Shown here piece after piece: positions 44,264-51,817 of a stretch of DNA of 64,000 bases. The translations under genes were made by a program, and so were the position numbers. Numbering within the stretch: position 1 is the first letter of the stretch; each line of letters starts with the position of its first letter. The DNA comes from Vampirovibrio chlorellavorus (GTDB lineage Bacteria > Cyanobacteriota > Vampirovibrionia > Vampirovibrionales > Vampirovibrionaceae). The DNA is taken from NCBI GenBank assembly GCA_001858525.1, contig LAPX01000007.1, positions 62,001 to 126,000 on the forward strand, written 5' to 3'. Under the pieces are notes generated by a model, which saw nothing but the letters and a program-made list of their open reading frames with translations, did not search any database and was not told where the DNA came from.

Positions 44264-44879
44264 CTACTGCCAGGTAAACCAGGAAGGATCCAAAGTGGGA
44301 TCGGGGTTTATCCCACAACCTCCACTAAAGCATGTATTTGGTTTGACTTTTCCTCGCGTGGTGAGAAGCCCATTGTAATACAGGCTAAATTGAACGGATT
44401 TACCGGGGTTATCTGCGGAACTGCCACTGTAAGTGCCATCCGGATCAAAGTCAAATTCAATGACATTGTTTGAAATTCCGACAAATGTAAAGGTATCCGC
44501 AAACCATAAAATGCCCCCACCGTGCAGAGTGACACAGGGAGAACTGGCGTTGCAGGTCCAACTGGTAAAGCCGGGGACTGAATCGATCAAACGACCATCC
44601 GTGATAAAAGCAGCATAATTCATGTAGGGGGTTAAATCAGAAGGTTTTGTTGAGGCTGAAACAATGCCGTCTAACTGGGCTTTTTGATATGCTGCGGAAA
44701 TCATGGCGGCCACCTCTTTGCCCCTGGCCACATTTTGGCTGTTTTGAGAACTGCTCAAGATTTTGGGGATGGTAAAGGTGGCAATCACCCCCAAAATGGC
44801 CAGCGAAATCAACAATTCGGCCAGCGTAAAACCCTGGTGGGATTTTAGGGAATTGCGGGGGGGGGGGACATTTTGACAT
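44264..44879 (-). pseudogene. Type IV prepilin-like protein, frame broken at a C11 tract (possible phase-variable gene)
   Basis: The body encodes a pseudopilin: KSHQGFTLAELLISLAILGVIATFTIPK has the prepilin peptidase site (G before FTLAE) and hydrophobic helix, followed by a globular domain with cysteines (FTSWTCNASSPC, NTCFSGGCG) and the end DPSWFTWQ. The likely ATG (44879, MSKC, GGAG upstream) is in another frame; the two join only if the poly-C tract at 44857-44867 has 10 (or 7, 13) residues rather than 11. As sequenced the gene is OFF, or the tract was miscounted. The downstream frame is intact and not decayed, arguing for recent or reversible inactivation. Confidence 0.75.
44857..44867. 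repeat. Homopolymeric G11/C11 tract in a prepilin leader
   Basis: Eleven G on the plus strand (C in the coding sense), between the start codon and the prepilin cleavage site. Length sets the reading frame; such tracts slip readily. Only one other long G/C run (G8 at 1072) was noticed in the window. Confidence 0.92.
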
Positions 44880-44976
44880 CTCCATCACTCCAAAGTTGGC
44901 TTTGATTCTTTATATACAATTTTTCGACACATCGGCAAAAAACTTAAGGGTGTTTTTAAAATTTTCAAAAGCCCTA

Positions 44977-45597
44977 TTAATTCCAGGTAAACCAGGAAGG
45001 ATCCAGTGTTGAATCCGGATTAGCCATACCACAACCACCGCTATGGCAGGTCCCCGTCTTGGTCCGTCCCCGAGTGGTAATGTATCCGTTATAATACAGC
45101 GCAAACTGCACACTTTTACTGGGGCCATCCGAAGCGCTTCCAGACGTCACATTATCTGGGTCAAAGGCAATCATCACCACATGAAGAGCAGAAGTCCCTC
45201 CCATACGGTCCGGATCATAAAACCAAAGCATGCCCCCATTGTGTAACTTCACACAAGGTGTGGAGGCAGAACAGGCATTGCGTCCACTCCCTGCCGTACC
45301 ACCCCAAATCGGATGAGCATCCACCAGGGTTCCACTGGTATCATAGGCCACAAAATTCATATAAGGGGTCAGGTCCGAAGCCTTGGTATTCGCGCTCACC
45401 ACACCTGCCAGTTGGGCCTGCAGATAGGCGGCGGCAATCATGGAGGCAGCCTCTTTGGCCTTGGCCACGTTGGCGCTATTTTGCTGGGCCGTCAGAATTT
45501 TAGGGATGGTAAAGGTGGCAATCACCCCCAAAATGGCCAGTGAAATCAACAACTCCGCCAACGTAAAACCAGATTTGGATTGAACATTCCCTTGCAT
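44977..45597 (-). CDS. Type IV prepilin-like protein (intact paralogue)
   Basis: Protein of 206 residues: MQGNVQSKSGFTLAELLISLAILGVIATFTIPK, with prepilin site and hydrophobic helix at residues 10-32. The globular part has NACSASTPC and GTCHSGGCG and ends DPSWFTWN, closely matching its neighbour. Start is the ATG at 45597, 9 bases after AAGGA; an ATG three codons upstream abuts the AAGGA. Exported pseudopilin of a type II secretion or type IV pilus-like system; no assembly genes for such a system are adjacent. Confidence 0.9.
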   Translation of the reverse strand: MQGNVQSKSGFTLAELLISLAILGVIATFTIPKILTAQQNSANVAKAKEAASMIAAAYLQAQLAGVVSANTKASDLTPYMNFVAYDTSGTLVDAHPIWGGTAGSGRNACSASTPCVKLHNGGMLWFYDPDRMGGTSALHVVMIAFDPDNVTSGSASDGPSKSVQFALYYNGYITTRGRTKTGTCHSGGCGMANPDSTLDPSWFTWN

Positions 45598-45777
45598 CAA
45601 ATACATTCCTTAGGGGTGGTTTAGAACTGGTCTTTATTATTACTTCGTACAATCACTGAAATACTAAAGACGCCAGCCGCAAACCCTTATTATTTCTTTA
45701 CAACCAAAGTGCTTATGAAAGCCCCTACAACCCATCAGTGTGCGTCACACCCCAACTTGTGAGAAACCACCCACCCC

Positions 45778-47166
45778 TTATCGAATGGGAATTTCGCTAC
45801 TCAGCACCACCCGGCGCAGCAAATTGACCAATTGGTTGTCATAAAGTGTCATGCGGCCCTGCCCAATGACGGGCAAGGCATCCATGGGCTCATGGGCATG
45901 GGAGCGGTAGGGGCGATGCGAGGTCAATGCGTCAAACACATCGGCCAAGGCCAGAATACGCCCGCCAATAGAAATCTCAAAGCCCTTGCGGTGAGCCGGA
46001 TAGCCCTTACCGTTCATACGCTCGTGGTGCTCGCTGACCCACAGGGCGATATTATCAAATCCAGGAATGAACTTTAAAACATCCTGCCCCAACAGCGGGT
46101 GATCCTGAATCACACTTCGCTCATCAGCAGTCAACGGGCCATTTTTCATCAAAATATGGGCAGGCGTTGCCAAATGGCCAATATCCATCAGCATGGCCGC
46201 CATGGCCAACTCGCCGCACTGCTCCCGGTGAATTCCCAACGATTCGGCCAGCGATGTGGCTAAATCCGCCACATGCCGGGAACGCCCCGTTTTATACAGA
46301 GGCATCAGCCCATCGGATAAACCACCCATGGCCGCCACAATGCTCAGCAGCACCGGGCCGCTCATCAGCATGGTACGCTCAGGCAACAGACAGCGCAGCA
46401 TGTTTTCCACCTCCAAAGAGGCAATCAGGCGCAAGAAGTCCTCATTTTCGGAAATCAATCCCCGGAAAACCCGAACCACCTCTGGATCAAAGCGTCCCGG
46501 CGTTTTGATGTCCATAAAGTTTTCCAATGCGTGACGACGGGAGGTCAGGCCCGACAACTCCTTGGAGCAGCCTTCCAGAACACCTTCTACCACATCGGCA
46601 AAGGCCAGAATTTTACCCCCCATGGGGATTTGCTCGGCCGAAAGGCCGAAGGGATAACCAGAGCCATCGCATAACTCGTGGTGGGTGGCAATAATATCGG
46701 CAATATCTTGAGAAAGATGAACCTTGGAAACGAAATCAGCCGCCGTAAGGGGATGCTGATGAAAAATCTCATAAAACTGGCTGGAAAAAGGGCGCTCATG
46801 GGGAGAGCCGATAATGCGAGCGTTGACCAGTTGGTGGTTCTGAAAGAGTTGCTTTTCCGTCACGCCGGGCGGCAAGTGCGGATACAAATCGGAGACCAGT
46901 CGCACCAGGCCAATATCGTGAAGAAGGGCGGCGTAAACAATGGAAGCCACTTCCCGGTCGGGCAGCAGCATCATTTTAGCGATGGAACCGGCAATGACAG
47001 CAACCTTCAAGCCGGTTCTGAAGGGGCGTCCCTCCAGCAAGTCCATAGCCTTGGAGGTGGCAACCATTAAATCGTTGATGCTGGGCAGTTTCCCCTGACT
47101 ATGCCGGACCCGCTGAGGGGTTTCCGGGCCCCTGAACCGCTCGGCCACTTCCGAAAAAACACCCAA
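45778..47166 (-). CDS. Tandem HD-GYP domain protein
   Basis: Protein of 462 residues with two HD-GYP modules. The first has YAALLHDIGLVR (HD pair) and HHELCDGSGYPFGL with KILAFADVVEG; the second has AMLMDIGHLATP, where the histidine of HD is replaced by methionine, then HHERMNGKGYPAHRKG and RILALADVFDALTSHRPYR. HD-GYP proteins hydrolyse c-di-GMP; here the first module may be active and the second is probably impaired in metal binding. No membrane segment. Starts with TTG, supported by AAGGAAG 7 bases upstream. Confidence 0.9.
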   Translation of the reverse strand: MGVFSEVAERFRGPETPQRVRHSQGKLPSINDLMVATSKAMDLLEGRPFRTGLKVAVIAGSIAKMMLLPDREVASIVYAALLHDIGLVRLVSDLYPHLPPGVTEKQLFQNHQLVNARIIGSPHERPFSSQFYEIFHQHPLTAADFVSKVHLSQDIADIIATHHELCDGSGYPFGLSAEQIPMGGKILAFADVVEGVLEGCSKELSGLTSRRHALENFMDIKTPGRFDPEVVRVFRGLISENEDFLRLIASLEVENMLRCLLPERTMLMSGPVLLSIVAAMGGLSDGLMPLYKTGRSRHVADLATSLAESLGIHREQCGELAMAAMLMDIGHLATPAHILMKNGPLTADERSVIQDHPLLGQDVLKFIPGFDNIALWVSEHHERMNGKGYPAHRKGFEISIGGRILALADVFDALTSHRPYRSHAHEPMDALPVIGQGRMTLYDNQLVNLLRRVVLSSEIPIR

Positions 47167-47296
47167 GTCGCACTTCCTTATCCACGCTAAACGAAACTCT
47201 ATTCTATTACATGCGAGTCGCTTACAAAAGCGTTGAACACAAAGAAGGCACAGGCCGCTTTAAAACAGGGGTTCCAAAAAACGAAGGGAAACGGGC

Positions 47297-48100
47297 CTAA
47301 TCAGAGGCTTGGTTGGCTTCCTGCTTTTTCAGTTTTTCAGCGTCTTTTTCAATCCACTTTTCATACTTGGCATTAATGGAGTCCCCTCTGGGATCCTGAC
47401 AGAAGTGCATTAAAGCAAGCGCGGTACGTCCTGCCAGGAAAAAGGCAAAAGTGGTGGGAATGGTCACGGCCATCACCGGGGAGCCAATGGCCAACACGGC
47501 CCCAATCCCGGTACTCCATAATGTGTCACTCAGCAAAGGCCCCCGGGTGATATACTGCTTACCCAAATCCATCAATACTTTAAACCGGGTGCGCTCGTCC
47601 CGGGGCGTCCAGTTGGCAGCCGCAGACTGAAGTGGTTTTGCGTCTTTAGAAGCCGCGTTGTCGCCATCGCTTGCTGATGCCGTGGCTTTGGCCTTCGAGC
47701 CTCCGGCGGCATTGGCAGTAGCTCCCAGTTGAACCGAATCCTTAATACCATCGAAAACTTGTCCCAACACATCCGGGTACTTTTGCAAGACCAACTGATG
47801 CTGCTTTTCCAACAAGGCCAAATTCTCTTGAGTTTTTTGGTCGTATGTTGCCTTGTTTTTAATGCTGTCCTGAAGTTCCGCCATGTGGGCATCGTAGGTT
47901 GCCCAGTTGTTCACCAAAAAATTGAGTTCAGACTCATCCCCTTTTTGAAAACCGATGACTTTCTTCTGGAAGACATTCACAGAAAGAACCGAAGGTAACA
48001 ACTCTGAGGGAAAAACTTTAGGGGTGGAAGCACCGGCTCCAAAGCGAAGGGGGCGAGACTGAGGACGGGTGCTGGTGGTTGGATTGAGGGAAACAGGCAT
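47297..48100 (-). CDS. Orphan protein with carboxy-terminal membrane hairpin
   Basis: Protein of 267 residues of unknown family. Start ATG (MPVSLNPTTS) has GGAG 9 bases upstream. It has a Ser/Pro/Arg amino end (RPLRFGAGAS), a helical middle, an Ala/Ser/Lys-rich linker, a hydrophobic stretch (GIGAVLAIGSPVMAVTIPTTFAFFLAG, about residues 205-231) and a charged tail (EKWIEKDAEKLKKQE). The LRFGA motif recurs as LKFGA in the 68-residue protein at 61708. Transcribed alone or before the HD-GYP gene. Confidence 0.7.
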   Translation of the reverse strand: MPVSLNPTTSTRPQSRPLRFGAGASTPKVFPSELLPSVLSVNVFQKKVIGFQKGDESELNFLVNNWATYDAHMAELQDSIKNKATYDQKTQENLALLEKQHQLVLQKYPDVLGQVFDGIKDSVQLGATANAAGGSKAKATASASDGDNAASKDAKPLQSAAANWTPRDERTRFKVLMDLGKQYITRGPLLSDTLWSTGIGAVLAIGSPVMAVTIPTTFAFFLAGRTALALMHFCQDPRGDSINAKYEKWIEKDAEKLKKQEANQASD

Positions 48101-48186
48101 GCAGGAGACTCCTTTGGAAAATGGATGGTCTGGGGAGATTAAACCCGAAGCAGCGAAAAAGTTGCAGATCATCTTCTTTTAAAAAA

Positions 48187-48220
48187 CAAAAAAGCCCATC
48201 TCCCGCAAGCAGGGATGGGC
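48187..48220 (-). terminator. Terminator of trxB
   Basis: GCCCATC (48194-48200) pairs with GATGGGC (48214-48220); on the minus strand TTTTTTG follows. Confidence 0.88.
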
Positions 48221-48245
48221 CTCTTGTGAGTTTAAAGCGATGACA

Positions 48246-49199
48246 CTACACAAGCGTAGCAGTCGACTCCAGCGCTTCAAGATATTTTTCAGCGTCCATA
48301 GCGGCCATACAGCCGGTTCCGGCAGCGGTAATGGCCTGACGATAATGGTGATCCGTGACATCGCCACAACCAAACACGCCTTCCACATTGGTGCTGGCAG
48401 ACCCCGGCTTCACCTTGAGGTAGCCATTATCATGCAGCTCCAGTTTGCCTTCAAAAATGCCGGTATTGGGCTGGTGACCAATGGCCACAAACACGCCCTG
48501 AGTGGCAAAATCGGTTAGCTCATTGGTCTTCAGATTTTTCAATTTGACAGCGGTCACCCCAGTTTCCTTGGTGCCCACAATCTCTTCAATGGCAGTATCC
48601 CAAATGAATTCAATTTTAGGGTTGGCAAAAGCGCGATCCTGCATAATTTTGCTGGCCCGCAAGCTATCCCGGCGGTGGACCACCACCACCTTGGCACAAA
48701 AACGGGTCAGGAAGTTGGCCTCTTCCATGGCCGTATCACCACCGCCCACCACAATGACCTCCTTGCCCCGGAAAAAAGCACCGTCGCAAGTGGCACAGGA
48801 GGAAACGCCATGGCCCATCAATTTCTTCTCAGACTCCAGGCCAATCCATTTGGCGGAAGCACCCGTAGCCACAATCAAGGTATCAGCGGTGTAAGTGCCC
48901 TCATCGGCCACCACCGTGAAGGGGCGCTTGCTAATATCCACTTCGGTCACGGTGTCATACACCACCTTGGTGCCAAAGCGCTCGGCTTGGGCCTGAAACT
49001 TTTCCATCAGCTCCGGTCCCATGATGCCTTCCGGAAAACCGGGGAAATTCTCCACATCCGTGGTAATGGTCAGCTGTCCGCCCGGTTGCGTGCCTTGTAA
49101 AACCAGCGGGGACAAATTGGCCCGTGCTGCGTAAATGGCAGCGGTCCAGCCTGCGGGACCCGATCCGATGATAACGACCTTATGATGATTTTCGGCCAT
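48246..49199 (-). CDS. trxB: Thioredoxin-disulfide reductase
   Basis: FAD/NADPH enzyme of 317 residues. VVIIGSGPAGWTAAIYAARA binds FAD, SSCATCDGAFFRGK holds the redox CxxC, VIVVGGGDTAMEEANFLTRF binds NADPH, and GCGDVTDHHYRQAITAAGTG is the carboxy-terminal FAD motif. Supplies reducing power to thioredoxin, hence possibly to the 2-Cys peroxiredoxin and, via its CxxC tail, the ribonucleotide reductase. Start is the ATG at 49199; a TTG three codons upstream is less likely. Confidence 0.96.
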   Translation of the reverse strand: MAENHHKVVIIGSGPAGWTAAIYAARANLSPLVLQGTQPGGQLTITTDVENFPGFPEGIMGPELMEKFQAQAERFGTKVVYDTVTEVDISKRPFTVVADEGTYTADTLIVATGASAKWIGLESEKKLMGHGVSSCATCDGAFFRGKEVIVVGGGDTAMEEANFLTRFCAKVVVVHRRDSLRASKIMQDRAFANPKIEFIWDTAIEEIVGTKETGVTAVKLKNLKTNELTDFATQGVFVAIGHQPNTGIFEGKLELHDNGYLKVKPGSASTNVEGVFGCGDVTDHHYRQAITAAGTGCMAAMDAEKYLEALESTATLV

Positions 49200-49561
49200 A
49201 ACAAACAACGCTCCATTCAGGACTTCATGCTTTCAACAGTCCAGCATCTTACCACAATCAGCCGCCATATCCGCCCCAGCTCTGGCTTAAAAGTTTTGAC
49301 TTTGTATTTTTATGAAGATTTTTTAAACGTTTGCAATGGGTCAACCCGGTTAATCCCAACATGCGGAACCCCCTATAAATAGAGGATTCCCGCTGATGTA
49401 AAGCATTTGTATATTAAGAGTTGTTGCCGCTGGATATCCAACAGGTTTAGACCCGGGGATGGATTGGCATTATATCGGTGTAGCAAGGTTAAACACCCTA
49501 CAAAGTGAAAGTCAGTTGTGCACGTGAATTCAGAATTGGCAAGCTAAGGAGACAAGTTCTT
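49200..49561. other. Divergent gap upstream of the Flp pilin gene
   Basis: 362 bases between trxB and flp, holding both promoters. An imperfect hairpin GCGGAA...TTCCCGC (49364-49392) contains the palindrome CTATAAATAG. No reading frame I can support, and no convincing sigma-54 site. Confidence 0.4.
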
Positions 49562-49756
49562 ATGTACAAAAATTTGATTGCAATGATGGCCAGCAAAAAA
49601 TCCAAAAAAGGCCAAGGCGTTATTGAGTATGCAGGTGCCTTGGTAATTGCAGCAGCCATTGTGGCAGGTGTACTGTTGGTTGGTCCTCAAGGTCTGTCTG
49701 ATTTGTTCTCAACCATCTTGGACACGGTAACCGCTAACTTTACAGCCGCCTTGTAG
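49562..49756 (+). CDS. flp: Flp-family type IVb pilin
   Basis: Major pilin of a Tad pilus, 64 residues. MYKNLIAMMASKKSKKGQGVIEYAGALVIAAAIVAG has a short basic leader, a cleavage site (G before VIEYA) and a hydrophobic helix typical of Flp pilins, then a short tail. AAGGAGA precedes the ATG; an upstream in-frame start would wreck the leader. It leads the tad locus and is separated from tadE by a 12-pair hairpin. Confidence 0.93.
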   Translation: MYKNLIAMMASKKSKKGQGVIEYAGALVIAAAIVAGVLLVGPQGLSDLFSTILDTVTANFTAAL

Positions 49757-49784
49757 TACCAGGCTTCTTAAACCAGTAAACCCA

Positions 49785-49816
49785 GAGGGGGCAAGGCGTT
49801 TCACCCTTGCTCCCTC
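49785..49816 (+). terminator. Hairpin between flp and tadE (attenuator or processing site)
   Basis: GAGGGGGCAAGG (49785-49796) pairs with CCTTGCTCCCTC (49805-49816), 12 pairs with one G-U. Only ATTATTT follows, so it may terminate only partly and let downstream genes be read at a lower level than the pilin. Confidence 0.72.
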
Positions 49817-49869
49817 ATTATTTCAAATCATCATTCTGAAAAAATACGTAGCGCGAGTTGAGGTGTGTC

Positions 49870-50364
49870 GTGAAGCGATTTCTTGGAAAAAGGCTGAGTT
49901 TAAATGGTCAGCATTCTGGCCAGGCCATTATTGAAATGATTGGGGGCATGATTATTTTCACCCTCCTGTTGGCCATGGTCATGAGTTTATCCATGTATCT
50001 GTACTTCCAGCAGGCACTGGTGACTGCCGCCCGGGAAGGCGCCCGGCATGCTTCCCTGAATAGGAACATGGCCAGCAGTAGTACTGAGCAAACTGGCATT
50101 ACAGAAGTTCAGACCTATGTCACCACATCCATCCAGAATTTGACGGGGCAAACAGTCACCCCGGCGGTAGCCACCATTACGGTCTCGCCACCGTCTGATT
50201 CCGCTTCTCAAACCCCGGGGAATCGAAACGTGACCGTCAGCATCCAATGGCGCATGACCAACCCACTGGGGGTGGCCAATTTTTTAAATGCATTGGGCGG
50301 CAACGGGGAAAATTTCCGCACCTTCCCGGTTGCGGCAAGCGCCACCATGCGATACGAAGAATAA
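49870..50364 (+). CDS. tadE: TadE-like minor pilin
   Basis: Protein of 164 residues, GTG start with GAGGTG just upstream. GQAIIEMIGGMIIFTLLLAMVMSLSMYLYFQQALVTAAREGARHAS is the TadE amino motif: basic leader, E at +5-like position, hydrophobic helix, and the AREGAR signature. The rest is Thr/Ser-rich and periplasmic. Processed pseudopilin needed for pilus assembly or initiation. Confidence 0.9.
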   Translation: MKRFLGKRLSLNGQHSGQAIIEMIGGMIIFTLLLAMVMSLSMYLYFQQALVTAAREGARHASLNRNMASSSTEQTGITEVQTYVTTSIQNLTGQTVTPAVATITVSPPSDSASQTPGNRNVTVSIQWRMTNPLGVANFLNALGGNGENFRTFPVAASATMRYEE

Positions 50365-50396
50365 CTCGCCCATTCCATACTGAATTGTGGCGCTTA

Positions 50397-50426
50397 CCGG
50401 CCAGATGCCTGATTGCATCGGGTCGG
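50397..50426 (+). other. Hairpin downstream of tadE
   Basis: CCGGCCAGATGC (50397-50408) pairs with GCATCGGGTCGG (50415-50426), with one mismatch and one G-U. CATGGGCTTTTTCGCG follows, then a T-rich stretch to 50459. A weak terminator or attenuator; the rest of the 248-base gap holds no gene. Confidence 0.55.
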
Positions 50427-50612
50427 CATGGGCTTTTTCGCGTTTAATCCCTTTTTTTTAAAGCTCTGCTATAGCCTTGTGGCCACAAGAATAATCTTTC
50501 CAGAGGATCTCCTTTGAGTGAAAAATCCGCATAAATAGAGAGAAGATTCTGGCGGCATTTTTATGCAGACCAACCCGGGCCAGCACACGATCAACTCAAG
50601 AGGAAGTGATTT

Positions 50613-51665
50613 ATGCCAACGTCCAATCTGCCCATTAAAGCAGGACAACTCTACATCGTGGTGGCCGTGGTCTTGGGCATTGCCACGGTGGGATTGTTTA
50701 GTACCGGAAAGCCCGCTGCCAAACAAGCAGTGGTCGAAAAAATTGAAACCATCGATGTCGTGGTACCCGTGGTACAAGTCAACCAAGGACAAACCCTATC
50801 CCTGAATGACATTACCCTGGTCAAGTGGCCCAAAGCATTCCTGCCCAAACAGGAAACCTTTGACAAGCCCTACATGGTATCCGGGCGCGTAGCCAAGCAA
50901 ACCCTGTTCCCCGGCGAACCCATTTTCATTCAGAAAGTCTCTGGCAGCAATTCCGCAGGCGGCTTAACCGCGCTCATTCCCCAAGGAAAAAGAGCAGTGA
51001 CCATTGCCGTTAGCGAAATCAAAGGCGTGGCTGGCTTTGTAAAACCCGGCGATCACGTGGATATTTTATCCACTTTTGAAATTGAACAAGGTCAGGATAA
51101 ATCGGTCAAAAAAACGCAAACCGTCTTGCAAAACGTACTGGTTCTAGCTTCGGCCCAAACTATGGTCAAAGACGAAAACTACAACATTGAAACACCAGAA
51201 GGCGTGGAGCGAGGTACCGCCGCCACCCCGGATCTGACCGCAAAAAAAGACGATAAAACCAAAGACAAAGACAAGGATAAAGACAAGAAAGAGCGCAAAC
51301 CCGAAGAGGTTGAAAAAGAAATCAAGGAGCGGCGTAAAGCGGCTAAAGAAGCAGCCAAGGAAGCCAAACTGGTTTCCTCTGTGACCTTGGCCCTGAGCCC
51401 TGACCAAGTAGAACTGGTGGCACTGGCCGAAGAAAGTGGCGAACTACGTCTCTCTTTAAGACCAGAGACCGACAACAGCATTGCCACCCTGAGCGGAAAA
51501 AATAGCGATGAACTTCAGGGCAAATCTGAATTTATGGCTCACGATACCCACATGCCCAACCCTGGCCCGATGCCCAGCGCACCGGCACTGCCCCCGCCCA
51601 CACTGGGCACCCAGGTGGAATTTATTCAAGGAAGTGACAAAACACTCTACAACTTTAACCAGTAG
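50613..51665 (+). CDS. cpaB: Flp pilus assembly protein CpaB/RcpC, with charged insert
   Basis: Protein of 350 residues: membrane segment LYIVVAVVLGIATVGLFST, SAF domain (VPVVQVNQGQTLSLNDITLVKWPKAFLP), and the CpaB pattern RAVTIAVSEIKGVAGFVKPGDHVDIL. A lysine/aspartate-rich insertion (DDKTKDKDKDKDKKERKPEEVEKE, about residues 212-250) then separates the VLVLA and VTLALSPDQ strands, which are usually contiguous. The carboxy end is proline-rich. Periplasmic, anchored in the inner membrane; thought to bind the secretin or peptidoglycan. Confidence 0.93.
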   Translation: MPTSNLPIKAGQLYIVVAVVLGIATVGLFSTGKPAAKQAVVEKIETIDVVVPVVQVNQGQTLSLNDITLVKWPKAFLPKQETFDKPYMVSGRVAKQTLFPGEPIFIQKVSGSNSAGGLTALIPQGKRAVTIAVSEIKGVAGFVKPGDHVDILSTFEIEQGQDKSVKKTQTVLQNVLVLASAQTMVKDENYNIETPEGVERGTAATPDLTAKKDDKTKDKDKDKDKKERKPEEVEKEIKERRKAAKEAAKEAKLVSSVTLALSPDQVELVALAEESGELRLSLRPETDNSIATLSGKNSDELQGKSEFMAHDTHMPNPGPMPSAPALPPPTLGTQVEFIQGSDKTLYNFNQ

Positions 51666-51817
51666 TCATCCCACAATGCCCTCAAAGCCAGTCTCGGTTC
51701 AAAGCATCGACCAGACCCTTTGCATCCCTTTGCATCCCGTTGCCTTAGTACAAATGCCTTAATACATTTTTCGAGAGAGTTTGAGCAAACAGCCTTATGG
51801 TGAGGAGAGAGCCAATT

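Noticed and set aside
44637-44888. 83-residue Pro-rich protein starting MMEMSKCPPPP
   Set aside because: This is the prepilin leader read past the C11 tract in the wrong frame; after the tract it overlaps the intact prepilin body and stops.
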